DNA of 63,524 bases from a virus. The number at the start of each line of letters is the position of its first letter. Positions within the stretch are counted from its first letter, which is position 1. Shown one piece after another: positions 1 through 7,669 of the stretch. The notes beneath the pieces were generated by a model. The model was not told the origin of the DNA. It made no database searches and was given only the letters and a program-made list of their open reading frames with translations. The stretch covers positions 1 through 63,524 of IMG/VR virus record IMGVR_UViG_3300049203_000318; one strand, given 5' to 3'. A program made the position numbers and the translations under genes.

Positions 1-1122
1 TTAGGCCGCTCGCCGAGCCGGCTTTGCTTTATGGTCAGATGCGCGGAAGCGCTCGGAGACGTTCGCGGCCAGGCGCTTGCGGTTCACCTTGCGCGAGTAG
101 TGTATGACGGTATTCACATCCATTCCATTGATTGCGCCGATCTCGTGTGCGCTGGCGCCCAGCTCAGCCAGATGGTTCGTGGAGCACTTGCGCAGCCCAT
201 GGAAGGTATAGAGCGCGCGCTTCTTGCGCTCGCCGTCGATCACAACCCATTCGTAATGCCCAAGCTCGATCATGAGCTCCTTTAGGCGGGTCTGGATCTG
301 GTCAGGCTTAGGAAAGGGAAGCCCGAAGCGATTGTAGAGCACCGTCGCGGCCTTCTCGGACGGCTCTATCTCCTCGACCTCCCGCAGAAGCTCCGGGTGG
401 ATCGGGATAAAGACGGTCACGCCGGTCTTCACCTGGGTCAGTTCAAGCGAATCCTCAGCGGCCGCGAGTAATGCCTCACGTTCGATCAGGATGCAGTCGG
501 AGATGCGCTGCCCGGTGTAGAGGCCCAAGATCACCGCAAGGCGCAGCATCGGGCTTGCGTGCGCAAGAACGGCCTCAATGACGTCCTCTGGCCAGGGATC
601 ATGCTCGCCAATGCGAGGCCGGCGCGCACCTTGAGCAGGGTTGAAGTTGTCCTTGCGATATTCCCAGCGGATGCCCGCATCGATCAGCGTCTTGAGGTGC
701 TTGATGAAGTTGATGGCCTTGCCAGGCTTGGCGGCCATATCCTCGCTTTCCAACACTTCATCAATCATCCGCGGCGTCAGCGAGGAAACCAGGGTATCTC
801 CCCAGCGCTCGTTGAATAGCCGAAAATAATAATCTGTGTTCACCTTCGTCGAGCGAGCAAGCTCTCTGTAGGCCAGACTGCGCTCATATGCGGCGATCAG
901 AGCCTTGAACGAGCCGGTGATGACATTGGTCTTAAATTCCTCGACCTTCTTCTTCGCTTCCTTTTTCGCCTGATGCTGGCGCGTCAGGCGGGCATATTCG
1001 GTGGCAAAGCGAGGGTCGCTCGGCAGCGGCAGCGGCTCATAGAGCTTTTTGCCGTTTACCTTCACGCTGAAGTAGAGCTTGCCCTTGATCCATACGGTAT
1101 AAGGGAATTTCTGCTGTTCCAT
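1..1122 (-). CDS. int: Tyrosine recombinase (phage integrase)
   Basis: Site-specific recombinase, 373 aa, expected to integrate and excise the phage genome at att sites. The catalytic pattern is visible: Arg206 in LYTGQRISD, the HxxR pair His308/Arg311 in FHGLRK, and Tyr342 in VIHYSRK. The N-terminal half (about 1-170) holds an arm-binding segment and a SAM-like core-binding domain. I chose ATG 1122 because it has GAGGAGG just upstream and follows the excisionase-like gene by 10 bp; a longer frame to 1269 would overlap that gene. No attP could be identified. The stop codon is the first three bases of the window, so an att site may lie across the window junction. Confidence 0.95.
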   Translation of the reverse strand: MEQQKFPYTVWIKGKLYFSVKVNGKKLYEPLPLPSDPRFATEYARLTRQHQAKKEAKKKVEEFKTNVITGSFKALIAAYERSLAYRELARSTKVNTDYYFRLFNERWGDTLVSSLTPRMIDEVLESEDMAAKPGKAINFIKHLKTLIDAGIRWEYRKDNFNPAQGARRPRIGEHDPWPEDVIEAVLAHASPMLRLAVILGLYTGQRISDCILIEREALLAAAEDSLELTQVKTGVTVFIPIHPELLREVEEIEPSEKAATVLYNRFGLPFPKPDQIQTRLKELMIELGHYEWVVIDGERKKRALYTFHGLRKCSTNHLAELGASAHEIGAINGMDVNTVIHYSRKVNRKRLAANVSERFRASDHKAKPARRAA

Positions 1123-1132
1123 CGCAACCTCC

Positions 1133-1363
1133 TCACATAGGCATACCCCTCCTGGGATCTGCAATCCCGAAGCCGGAGCGATCATCCAGATACTCATCCA
1201 GGATTTTGCGATCCCAGAGCGTGTTGCCACCATCCCGTGTAGGAGCGGGATATATGTGCGCGTCAACACGCGAGAGAAACTTGCTGCGAGAAACGCCCAT
1301 GTAAAGAGCTGCCCAATCCGCCGGGAGCATTCGGGGAGTGAAAGGAAGCGTCTGTTGGGTCAT
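1133..1363 (-). CDS. Excisionase-like small DNA-binding protein
   Basis: A 76-aa protein with a MerR/AlpA-like helix-turn-helix: a start such as LPADWAALYMGVSRSKF followed by a short wing that names a template such as GGNTLWDRKILDEYLDD. This layout is typical of phage Xis and AlpA proteins that bend att DNA and set recombination direction. It lies directly upstream of the integrase in the same orientation, 10 bp away, so the two are probably co-transcribed from the palindromic site at 1390-1409. Assignment rests on size, HTH pattern and position; a generic AlpA-type regulator is the alternative. Confidence 0.7.
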   Translation of the reverse strand: MTQQTLPFTPRMLPADWAALYMGVSRSKFLSRVDAHIYPAPTRDGGNTLWDRKILDEYLDDRSGFGIADPRRGMPM

Positions 1364-1389
1364 TGCCTTGCTATGCGATTCTCTGAATG

Positions 1390-1426
1390 TGTGTGTCGGT
1401 TACCATGCGCTTTCGCCGACTGTCAA
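1390..1426 (-). promoter_or_regulatory. Palindromic operator plus promoter for excisionase/integrase
   Basis: On the minus strand the 20-bp element reads CGCATGG-TAACCG-ACACACA (1409 down to 1390). A perfect TTGACA lies at 1426-1421, 24 bp before ACACACA, the same spacing as at 35309, 39722 and 48842. The start codon at 1363 is 26 bp further on. Promoter function is inferred. Confidence 0.6.
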
Positions 1427-1462
1427 GCGGCGCAGAGAGCACCCACGCCCAAAAGCTTAAAT

Positions 1463-1753
1463 TCAGAAGCTGACGGAACACTTGATTGCCCCCCATATGG
1501 ATCGACCGTTGAAGAGACGGCGCAGCACATATTGCCGCGTCATTGAGACGAGGGTGAAGAGGCTGACGAACGCCAGCGACTGCCCAGCGTGCATCTGAAC
1601 GCCGGTGATCCAGTTGATCAGCGGGATCGACGCCAGCGAGATTAAAAAGCCAAGGCCGGTGTTCAAACCGGCCTCGATCAGACTGTCGATTTTGGACTGG
1701 CTCACATTCGGCTCCAGTCTTTCGATCGCTTGCATGTGGGGCATTCCAACCAT
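1463..1753 (-). CDS. Small membrane protein, DUF7220-like
   Basis: A 96-aa protein with two hydrophobic segments (about residues 30-47 and 52-68), and the pattern QSKIDSLIEAGLNTGLG followed by FTLVSMTRQYVLRRLF. This matches small phage and plasmid membrane proteins that I recall as DUF7220 (QS..SL.EA..N...G ... R.Y.LRR.F). Function is unknown. Possible starts are ATG 1753, 1744 and 1735; none has a strong ribosome site. It is separated from the NUDIX gene by about 90 bp and reads in the same direction. Family call is from memory of the motif, not a search. Confidence 0.6.
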   Translation of the reverse strand: MVGMPHMQAIERLEPNVSQSKIDSLIEAGLNTGLGFLISLASIPLINWITGVQMHAGQSLAFVSLFTLVSMTRQYVLRRLFNGRSIWGAIKCSVSF

Positions 1754-1841
1754 GAGAAAGCGACATTCGCGCGGGCGTTGTAGGTGTGGACGCAAAAGGT
1801 CTGCCTGATGGCCTTGCGAAGCCAAAGAATGAGATCGCCGA

Positions 1842-2318
1842 TCATGCAGCCTTCGCCTCGTCAAAAGCAGCCCGCGTCATGTGGACGATGTCGAGATTGT
1901 CCCGATTGAGCGCCAGCGGGATCAGGAAGTCGAGATTGGGCACGCGCGGCCGGCTGAACAGCTGTCCTGTCGGCACGGCCACAATCTGCTCGCTCTCCAT
2001 GGTGCGCGCGAGGTTCCACTCGTGGCTGAAGGTGCGGAAGAAATGCACCCGGAAGTCAGGGCCGCTCAGCGTCGCAAACTCACGCCATTGGTCTGGATCG
2101 GTGTCGAGGCCAGCCTCTTCCTTGAACTCGCGGACCATCGCGTCACGCGGCTGCTCACCTGACTCGATCTTGCCGCCGACTCCATTGAGCTTGCCCGCCT
2201 GCCATACTGGTCGGTCCTTTAGGGTCATCACGACGATGCCACCCATCGGCTCGAACATAAAGCCGCAGACATAGGTGGTGGGCTGGCCGGCGGAAAACAT
2301 GTCAGCGTGCCCACTCAT
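1842..2318 (-). CDS. NUDIX hydrolase
   Basis: A 158-aa pyrophosphohydrolase of the NUDIX family. The signature G-x5-E-x7-REUxEExGU is intact: GGKIESGEQPRDAMVREF followed by KEEAG. MutT-like enzymes of this size cleave nucleoside diphosphates linked to another group, for example oxidised dNTPs or nucleotide sugars; the substrate here cannot be told from sequence. Its ATG overlaps the stop of the upstream membrane-protein gene as ATGA, so translation is probably coupled. It belongs to the minus-strand operon that runs from 6664 downward and also carries a nucleotide kinase-like protein. Confidence 0.9.
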   Translation of the reverse strand: MSGHADMFSAGQPTTYVCGFMFEPMGGIVVMTLKDRPVWQAGKLNGVGGKIESGEQPRDAMVREFKEEAGLDTDPDQWREFATLSGPDFRVHFFRTFSHEWNLARTMESEQIVAVPTGQLFSRPRVPNLDFLIPLALNRDNLDIVHMTRAAFDEAKAA

Positions 2319-2539
2319 GCGTGAGCCCGCCGTTCACGCTTTGCCTTGCGACGTGCGTTGCGGAAACGCCGGAGGCGCACGGCGGCCGGATGCTTGGAGT
2401 AATTCCGCCAGCTCTTGAAGGACTTCCAGAGCGCATAGACGATAAGACCCCAGAAGCACGCTCCGACCGTAGCAAGCGCCGTGTTGAACGCGATCGCCAC
2501 CGCCATCTGGCTCAATTGAAGAATATGACCCATAGCCAT
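2315..2539 (-). CDS. Small single-pass membrane protein with basic tail
   Basis: A 74-aa protein with one transmembrane helix (about 12-38, AVAIAFNTALATVGACFWGL) followed by a strongly basic tail rich in Arg and Lys. It starts at ATG 2539, overlapping the stop of the Rz1-like gene as ATGA, and its own stop overlaps the NUDIX start. A one-helix protein next to spanins could be a holin, antiholin or pinholin, but nothing in the sequence proves that. No family recognised. Confidence 0.6.
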   Translation of the reverse strand: MAMGHILQLSQMAVAIAFNTALATVGACFWGLIVYALWKSFKSWRNYSKHPAAVRLRRFRNARRKAKRERRAHA

Positions 2540-2847
2540 CACTTCGCACACTCCGAAACGTCTTTGCCTGCCGCGAGGCGAGCACGGGCGCAGTTCCACA
2601 AGGCACGCAGGCCATTGAAGCGGAGCGCCAGGTCGCCATATATCTGCGCGGTCACAGGCTGGTTGATGGCCAAGGTTCCCATGGTGCCGTCAGGCAGCTG
2701 ACCCAGAGGCTCCGGGTTGATGTTGATCTCACTTGGGATTGCTGGCAGCGATGCTGGCGTCGACGGCGGAACGCGCAGTGTTTGCGGCGTCGAGCACGCT
2801 GTCAGAGACGCGGCAATCGCGATAGCGATCATCACTCGCGACTTCAT
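2539..2847 (-). CDS. Rz1: Rz1-like outer-membrane spanin lipoprotein (o-spanin)
   Basis: A 102-aa secreted lipoprotein. The N-terminus is a signal peptide ending in a lipobox, LTACS, with the acylated cysteine at residue 18; the mature part is rich in Pro (for example RVPPSTPASLPAIP), as usual for o-spanins. It should sit in the inner leaflet of the outer membrane and contact the Rz-like protein through the periplasm to fuse the two membranes at lysis. The start ATG 2847 has AAAGGA upstream. The gene overlaps the Rz-like gene by about 120 bp in another frame, the classic nested Rz/Rz1 arrangement, which supports both calls. Confidence 0.8.
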   Translation of the reverse strand: MKSRVMIAIAIAASLTACSTPQTLRVPPSTPASLPAIPSEININPEPLGQLPDGTMGTLAINQPVTAQIYGDLALRFNGLRALWNCARARLAAGKDVSECAK

Positions 2848-3172
2848 CGGTGATCCTTTGGGTCTGGGGTGAAATGGATAGGTGCAGATCCTGGCCACGC
2901 TGACTAGTGAGCGAGCCGATGACCGATGCGAATGCGTCGATCGCCTTGTTATTGCCGGCAGTCACGGCGTTGGCCTTATCGACGGCCGCCTTGTATTGCT
3001 GCTCGGCCCGAGCGAAGCCGCGCTTCTCAGCGGCCTCAACCAGATTGTCGCGCCAGCTGTCGAACGCCCACCATGCGGCGAACACAGCGACGCCAATCGC
3101 GACCGGTTTCCACCAGGTTTTGATGAAGGGCTTGGCTACCGCCAATGCACCAGTGAGCGCGCCGGGAAACAT
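2729..3172 (-). CDS. Rz: Rz-like inner-membrane spanin (i-spanin)
   Basis: A 147-aa protein with an N-terminal transmembrane helix (about 22-40, KPVAIGVAVFAAWWAF) and a long polar helical region suited to a periplasmic coiled coil. This is the usual form of the i-spanin that bridges to the o-spanin during Gram-negative lysis. The o-spanin gene starts inside its 3' end. The ATG at 3172 overlaps the upstream stop as ATGA. The holin-like and endolysin genes are far away at 36374-37599 on the other strand, which is unusual for a lysis cassette. Confidence 0.8.
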   Translation of the reverse strand: MFPGALTGALAVAKPFIKTWWKPVAIGVAVFAAWWAFDSWRDNLVEAAEKRGFARAEQQYKAAVDKANAVTAGNNKAIDAFASVIGSLTSQRGQDLHLSISPQTQRITDEVASDDRYRDCRVSDSVLDAANTARSAVDASIAASNPK

Positions 3173-3609
3173 CAGTGCGTCACCATCGCAGCTTTGATGA
3201 AAGCCGGAACCTCGGTGCCCTGAAGGCGAGCGCGCAGGAAGGTGACCGCATGGACCATCGCGTCACGATCGACCGCCGTGGCCGCGTCGTTCAGCGAAAA
3301 CACCGGGGTTCCTCGATCGACCATGAGGTTCATGACCTCCATCAGCTGACGGGCGGCCTCTTCTACGCCGATCAGGTGCTCTATCGCCCCATTGGCCTCG
3401 TCGAGCTTGCGCACGGTCTGCTCGAGCTGATCGCTTTGATCAGCGTAGAGGGCTGCCCACTGATCGCGAACCTCTTCGATGGTAGGCTTGATCAGAAGCG
3501 GCGAGGCAATCCGCATATCGCCGATCTTAAAACCATCGATATGACCGTTCACGTCGAGCACTACCTCAACATTCGAATTCGCCTGACGCCGACCACGAAA
3601 CTTAAACAT
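3172..3609 (-). CDS. Conserved hypothetical protein
   Basis: A 145-aa soluble protein with no family I can name. The first third is basic (MFKFRGRRQ) and then beta-like (VEVVLDVNGHIDGFKIGD); the middle is helical and acidic with coiled-coil character (about 50-100). ATG 3609 has GGAG upstream; a TTG six bases earlier is in frame. It overlaps the neighbour upstream by 8 bp and the spanin downstream by 4 bp, so it is part of a tightly packed operon. Confidence 0.6.
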   Translation of the reverse strand: MFKFRGRRQANSNVEVVLDVNGHIDGFKIGDMRIASPLLIKPTIEEVRDQWAALYADQSDQLEQTVRKLDEANGAIEHLIGVEEAARQLMEVMNLMVDRGTPVFSLNDAATAVDRDAMVHAVTFLRARLQGTEVPAFIKAAMVTH

Positions 3610-3871
3610 GAACAATCTCCGGCTCCTGGACGGTCGCCGCGTCCATGTCTTTCACGTTTTGCAGAAACAGGTTCGCGATCATGAGGATCAGCGCGCGGCC
3701 CAGCGTGGGGTCAACGGCCCTGGCCAACGTCTCCACGCGAGCGGCATGCTCAGCTGCCATGAGCGCCATCACGTCATCGCTGACGTTGTGCTCGTTCAGC
3801 AGGGCGATGTCGGCCTGAAGGTAGCTCTCGCCGGCCTGTTTGATGAAGCTGCGGCGCTCTTCGCGATCCAT
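3602..3871 (-). CDS. Small helical hypothetical protein
   Basis: An 89-aa, mainly helical, acidic protein (starts MDREERRSFIKQAGES, ends EPEIVHV). There is a hydrophobic stretch near residues 62-75 (LGRALILMIANLFL), more likely a buried helix than a membrane segment. ATG 3871 overlaps the stop of the kinase-like gene as ATGA. No function can be assigned. Confidence 0.6.
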   Translation of the reverse strand: MDREERRSFIKQAGESYLQADIALLNEHNVSDDVMALMAAEHAARVETLARAVDPTLGRALILMIANLFLQNVKDMDAATVQEPEIVHV

Positions 3872-4470
3872 CACGACACCATCGCCGCGATCTGGATTTG
3901 CTGTTGGCGCCTGAGCAGGTGAAGGTTCGCGCTGACATTCAGATAATCCGCGACCGCCTCGACCACCCGGCGCTCGAGCGTCCACAGACTCCAGTCATTG
4001 AGGATAGTGGCTTCAACCCCGAAAGGATCATACTGGTCGAAATCGTGCTCTGATGCGGGCCGGTAGGGGTTCCGTATTTCCAGAACCAACCCACCGGCCT
4101 CGCGGATAGCATGGGCCTGTCCCATGCGCACACTGCCGAAGCTGACTGGAGAGCTGCCGTCGATTGATGCGATCGCACGCTCGATCCAGTAATTCGGCCC
4201 GTGTTCTTTCTCGAATTCCTTGCCAAGGTCGCCGAGCGCCTGGCGAATGGTGACGCTGTCACCATGTTCGGGTCGAAAGATGACCCGCTTCTTGCCTGCC
4301 TGGGTCGTGACATCGTCCCAGCTGAGGCCATATCGTTCCATGGTGGCTTCGCGCAGCGGCCGACTATCGTCGATGCTGCGGACACCAAGGAGTTCCAGGA
4401 AGCGCTGCGCAGTGGACTTTCCGTGCTCAGGATAACCACATATTCCAATGATTTTCACGGATGCAGACAT
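3871..4470 (-). CDS. P-loop kinase, deoxynucleoside monophosphate kinase-like
   Basis: A 199-aa protein with an N-terminal beta strand and a Walker A loop GYPEHGKST (residues 12-20). Size, the early P-loop and the presence in a phage metabolism operon fit the dNMP kinase group (T4 gp1-like and relatives), which phosphorylate dNMPs to supply replication. The later part (RNPYRPASEHDFDQYDPFG) would hold the substrate lid. Start ATG 4470 has AGGA upstream. It lies in one operon with the NUDIX enzyme. A different P-loop kinase, or a nucleic-acid 5-hydroxymethyluracil kinase-type enzyme, cannot be excluded. Confidence 0.65.
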   Translation of the reverse strand: MSASVKIIGICGYPEHGKSTAQRFLELLGVRSIDDSRPLREATMERYGLSWDDVTTQAGKKRVIFRPEHGDSVTIRQALGDLGKEFEKEHGPNYWIERAIASIDGSSPVSFGSVRMGQAHAIREAGGLVLEIRNPYRPASEHDFDQYDPFGVEATILNDWSLWTLERRVVEAVADYLNVSANLHLLRRQQQIQIAAMVS

Positions 4471-4490
4471 ACCAGCGCTTCCTGAAAGTC

Positions 4491-4736
4491 TTAGGCCGTC
4501 AGTTCGCGCAGCTTCTCGCCAACGCGAGCGGCACGGGCAGCGGAGGTGGCCGCTTCTTCAGCCTTGGCGACGAGTTCGTTCGCCTGCTTCGTCAGATCAG
4601 CCGCCTTCTTGTTTTCAGCAGCTTCGGCAGCGGCGAGCGCGGCTGCCGCTTTGGTCAGCGCATTGACCGCCTGATCGACGGTCTTGGTGGGGAGGAGCCG
4701 CGCGACCAAGGCGGCAATCAGGTTCGATAATGTCAT
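4491..4736 (-). CDS. Ala-rich coiled-coil small protein
   Basis: An 81-aa protein. After a short hydrophobic N-terminus (LSNLIAALVARLL) it is almost entirely Ala/Lys/Glu helix (residues 22-75), suited to a coiled coil. Similar small proteins are common near phage lysis genes but have no known role. GAGGG precedes the ATG at 4736, and the palindromic element at 4775-4794 lies about 40 bp upstream. Confidence 0.6.
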   Translation of the reverse strand: MTLSNLIAALVARLLPTKTVDQAVNALTKAAAALAAAEAAENKKAADLTKQANELVAKAEEAATSAARAARVGEKLRELTA

Positions 4737-4774
4737 CTAAGCCCTCGCTTGTGTGTGAATGCGTTGTTGTCGCC

Positions 4775-4794
4775 TTTGTGTTTAGCAACACACA
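4775..4794. promoter_or_regulatory. 20-bp palindromic element
   Basis: TTTGTGT-TTAGCA-ACACACA on the plus strand, nearly symmetric; on the minus strand TGTGTGT-TGCTAA-ACACAAA. It lies upstream of the minus-strand gene at 4736. On the minus strand TTGCGC, a 17-bp gap and TAAACA could form a promoter. Confidence 0.5.
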
Positions 4795-4811
4795 CAAAAG
4801 AGCGCAAGAGA

Positions 4812-5108
4812 TTATTTATCTTGTGGCGTAGATAGCATGTCGATGAGCATCTTTTTCTCATCGTCGCTCAACTTGTCAGCGTCGCGCATCATTCCGCGCA
4901 CTGACCGCGGAAGCGCGGCTACTGCCTTGTCCTGCTGCTCCAGGATTTCGATGAGCTTGTCCTCGGGCATGTAGAGCAGGCAGGCAGACACCACATCCGA
5001 AAGACGCTTGCCGGTCTTGTCCTTCAGCGCCTGCGCTCGCTCCCAAGCCGCCGGCGTTACCTTGGTGCTGACAGTTTTGAGGGCGAGTTCGAGGGGGATG
5101 TTGGTCAT
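4812..5108 (-). CDS. Ribbon-helix-helix-like small protein
   Basis: A 98-aa protein. The first half (VSTKVTPAAWERAQALKDK then TGKRLSDVVSACLLY) has the strand-helix-helix look of ribbon-helix-helix DNA-binding proteins; the second half is acidic and helical. It could be a small regulator. The start overlaps the helicase stop as ATGA, so expression is coupled to the helicase. Family call is tentative. Confidence 0.5.
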   Translation of the reverse strand: MTNIPLELALKTVSTKVTPAAWERAQALKDKTGKRLSDVVSACLLYMPEDKLIEILEQQDKAVAALPRSVRGMMRDADKLSDDEKKMLIDMLSTPQDK

Positions 5109-6664
5109 GCAGCCATTCCTATCGGGTTCGGACGCTGGAAGCCAAGCCCAGCGAAATCGAAATCCTTTCCGCGCGGGAGAATACCTTCCTTGAAACCCGC
5201 GGTCTGTTCAACGATCGCGCGCCGCGCCTTCGCGTGCTTGATCAGGTGCTTGTTCTGACCATCCTCGAAATCGACAATGAAGGCGAAGTTGGGCGTCTTG
5301 GATTTCCGACGCAGCGCACGACCAATGCGCTGGCGCACCGCAACCTCAGCCTTTCCACCACCGGCCAGGATCAGGATCTGAAGCGCCGGGACGTCCACGC
5401 CGACGTCGATGATGGTCGACCCGATGACATAATCGTATTCTCCCGTAGCGAGCTTTCGCAGCGCGATCTTGCGCTTGTCCTTGCCGCTGTCGCCGAAGAT
5501 GAACGTGCCCTTGAGGCCGCACTGCTGGAGTAGATCGTGAAGGATCTTGCCGTGCTTTTGGCGCTTCACCAGGATGCCGACCGGCAGACCCCATCGTGAG
5601 CCCCGGATCGTCTCTGCGCATATGTATTTGTTGCGGATCGTGTTGTTCATGATCCCGAGCTCTTCCGCCTTCTGCCAGGCGGTGCCGCGGCGAAGTGTGG
5701 TCGGCTGCTCCTTCGGGCCGATAGGAATGAACTTGAACCAAGGCTTGGCGAGAATGCCGCAACCGATCAAATATTCCTCTGTTACGCGCAGTCGGATAGG
5801 GCCAAACATCCCAACCAACCGTAGATCGCTTTCGCCGTCCCGCATCATCGGAGTTGCAGTCAACCCCAGACGGTAATGCGCCTTGCGGCAGGCCTTGAGC
5901 ACCTCGTAATAGCCGTTGCCGCCGGCCTCGTGCGCCTCTTCACCGATCACGAACTCCACGCCATCCAGAAACGCGATCGTTTCATCATAGCGGCGCTGCC
6001 ATCGTTCGGTCGCAGCGAGCTGCGCCTCCTGGGTCGCTTTAGGATCGGCCGTGAACGGCGCCAGCCGGTCAGCGACCGTGGGGATCATGACGCATACGAC
6101 ATCGCCGCTGGTATCCCACTGGCTGTCGCCCACATACGATACCTTGAAGCCCATCTCCTCGAGCGCTTCGCCCATCTGGTAGAAGAGGGCGGTGCGCGTG
6201 GTGACGAATGCAGTCTTGCGCCCAATGCGCTTGATGCAGAGCGCAGCGACCCGGCTCTTGCCACCACCGGTGGCGATCTGCGCGATGTAGCTGCCATGCT
6301 TCTCGAGCAGCTTCACGGCCTTGAATTGATAGGCGCGGTTCTCATCTGCGGGGAAGCTGTCGACGATCGGATTGTCGAGCGTCGGCATCGGCCCCAGCGG
6401 CATTGGCAGGGGGTGTTTGACCATCTGGGCCTGCCAGCCCTTCTGTTGAAGCACCGTCAGGGCGGTTGTGACGAATCCCGCGGGGAATTTGCCGGAGGCC
6501 CAATCGTAGAGCGTTGACCGGCCATCCCATCCGCCCATACCCATATGCTCGTGCCCCTCAACGAGGAAGGACATGGCGTCGGAGAGGGCAAGCCTGGTGG
6601 GATCGTCGATCCCTTCGACCTTAGCCACTACGGGGTTTGCGAGCACGCGAGCGATTCTTGTCAT
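5105..6664 (-). CDS. Superfamily 2 DNA/RNA helicase (UvsW/type III restriction-like)
   Basis: A 519-aa helicase with Walker A ATGGGKS (131-137), a DEAH variant EEAH (242-245), motif III TATP (270-273), and motif VI QRIGRALRR in the second RecA domain. The order and spacing fit phage UvsW-like or RE-ResA helicases that remodel branched DNA, fitting the UvsX/UvsY-type genes elsewhere here. The N-terminal 100 residues are family-specific. ATG 6664 has no Shine-Dalgarno and directly abuts the palindromic element, so the mRNA may be leaderless. It heads the minus-strand operon and is divergent from the ParB-like gene. Confidence 0.9.
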   Translation of the reverse strand: MTRIARVLANPVVAKVEGIDDPTRLALSDAMSFLVEGHEHMGMGGWDGRSTLYDWASGKFPAGFVTTALTVLQQKGWQAQMVKHPLPMPLGPMPTLDNPIVDSFPADENRAYQFKAVKLLEKHGSYIAQIATGGGKSRVAALCIKRIGRKTAFVTTRTALFYQMGEALEEMGFKVSYVGDSQWDTSGDVVCVMIPTVADRLAPFTADPKATQEAQLAATERWQRRYDETIAFLDGVEFVIGEEAHEAGGNGYYEVLKACRKAHYRLGLTATPMMRDGESDLRLVGMFGPIRLRVTEEYLIGCGILAKPWFKFIPIGPKEQPTTLRRGTAWQKAEELGIMNNTIRNKYICAETIRGSRWGLPVGILVKRQKHGKILHDLLQQCGLKGTFIFGDSGKDKRKIALRKLATGEYDYVIGSTIIDVGVDVPALQILILAGGGKAEVAVRQRIGRALRRKSKTPNFAFIVDFEDGQNKHLIKHAKARRAIVEQTAGFKEGILPRGKDFDFAGLGFQRPNPIGMAA

Positions 6665-6683
6665 TGTGTTATATTACACACAA
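6664..6683 (-). promoter_or_regulatory. Palindromic element/promoter of helicase operon
   Basis: On the minus strand TTGTGTG-TAATAT-AACACAA, ending on the ATG of the helicase gene. TATAAC inside it could be a -10, which would place the transcript start on or just beside the ATG. No convincing -35 was seen. Confidence 0.5.
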
Positions 6684-6773
6684 TAGAAAGATATGTCGAG
6701 TAGCAGCTAGCGCGGTAAGTTTCTGTTGGTAATCCATTTCGATGCAAACTTTTCTCTTCCGCATGGTCCGAAA

Positions 6774-6793
6774 TGTGTGTAGGATGACACACA
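6774..6793 (+). promoter_or_regulatory. Palindromic element upstream of ParB-like gene
   Basis: TGTGTGT-AGGATG-ACACACA, perfect 7-bp arms. TAGGAT in the centre could be a weak -10; the expected -35 position holds only TTCCGC. It faces the element at 6664-6683 across a 90-bp gap between divergent operons. Confidence 0.6.
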
Positions 6794-6815
6794 CAAGGAA
6801 GAGGTCAGAACCCTG

Positions 6816-7487
6816 ATGAAATTCGAATTGCGAGATCCACGCACGATCGAATCGAGCCCCTGGAACGCCAACGTCGTGAGCCATGAAAACGAGGAGAAGC
6901 TGCGCGCATCGATCGAGCGGCACGGCATGTTCAAGCCGATCCTTGTTCGTGAGATCGGGCCGGCGTCTCGGCTCCAGTGCATCGGCGGCTGGCACCGGTG
7001 CGAGCAAGCCATTGAGCTTGGCTACGATGAAATTCCCACCATCAACCTGGGCGAGATCAGCGACGAGAAGGCGAAGGAAATCAGCCTGGCCGACAATGCC
7101 CGCTACGGCATCGACGACACGCTGAAGCTGTCGGAGCTGCTTGAGGAACTGGACGCCGCGGCGCTCGAGGCCGTGCTTCCCTGGAGCCAGCGCGACCTCG
7201 CGGCGATCACACAGAGCCTCACGGTGGACATCGACGACCTCGATCTCGACGAGCCGAGCGTCGACAACGATGCCGATGATGAGGAGCCGGAAGAGGCCGC
7301 CCCCAAAGCCTCCAAGACCCATCAAACGATGCGCTTCCGCAACTCGCTGACTGATGCAGCGCGGATCGCAGACCTGATCACCAAGACGATGCGTGAGCAG
7401 GGCTTCACCAAGGAAGACGACCTGACGAACGCCGGCGATGCGCTGGCTTACCTGCTGCTTAAGGACGACAGCAATGCCGCTGATTGA
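6816..7487 (+). CDS. ParB/Srx-fold protein 1
   Basis: A 223-aa protein whose N-terminal 95 residues form a ParB/Srx-type domain: IERHGMFKPILVREIG, then IGGWHRCEQAIELGYDEIP and SLADNARYG. The GGWHR motif corresponds to the nucleotide-binding GxxR/ERR region of ParB-like domains. The middle is acidic, and there is no ParB DNA-binding HTH, so this is not a partition ParB. Phages use this fold as CTPase/ATPase, nuclease or base-modification enzymes. It starts at ATG 6816 with GGAAGAGG upstream and leads a plus-strand run with a second ParB-like protein, an ABC ATPase and a Mom-like acyltransferase. Confidence 0.85.
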   Translation: MKFELRDPRTIESSPWNANVVSHENEEKLRASIERHGMFKPILVREIGPASRLQCIGGWHRCEQAIELGYDEIPTINLGEISDEKAKEISLADNARYGIDDTLKLSELLEELDAAALEAVLPWSQRDLAAITQSLTVDIDDLDLDEPSVDNDADDEEPEEAAPKASKTHQTMRFRNSLTDAARIADLITKTMREQGFTKEDDLTNAGDALAYLLLKDDSNAAD

Positions 7488-7647
7488 CGACCTGGATGAC
7501 GAACCCGAGATCCTCGACCACTGGAAGTTCGACGATTGCTCGACGTGCTTGAACCGCCTCAAGGTTCGCACTTGCCGAGCCTGCGACAGCGGGGAATTTT
7601 TCGAAGAGGCTGAGCCGGCCGGCCTCGATACCCTCTTCCACGATTGA
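7474..7647 (+). CDS. Small zinc-ribbon-like protein
   Basis: A 57-aa acidic protein with two CxxC pairs (CSTC and CRAC, 10 residues between pairs), consistent with a treble-clef or zinc ribbon. It overlaps the first ParB-like gene by 14 bp in another frame and ends 5 bp before the second. Its role is unknown; position suggests it works with the ParB-like pair. Confidence 0.6.
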   Translation: MPLIDDLDDEPEILDHWKFDDCSTCLNRLKVRTCRACDSGEFFEEAEPAGLDTLFHD

Positions 7648-7649
7648 GG

Positions 7650-7669
7650 TGCATGGTGAGCAACACACA
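7650..7669 (+). promoter_or_regulatory. Palindromic element overlapping ParB-like gene 2 start
   Basis: TGCATGG-TGAGCA-ACACACA. The ATG inside the left arm (7653) is the start codon of the gene, so the element is also its first codons. No -35 or -10 match was seen. Confidence 0.55.

Noticed and set aside
1371-1766. Alternative minus frame overlapping the small membrane protein
   Set aside because: Lacks hydrophobic segments and family pattern; the 1463-1753 frame has both.
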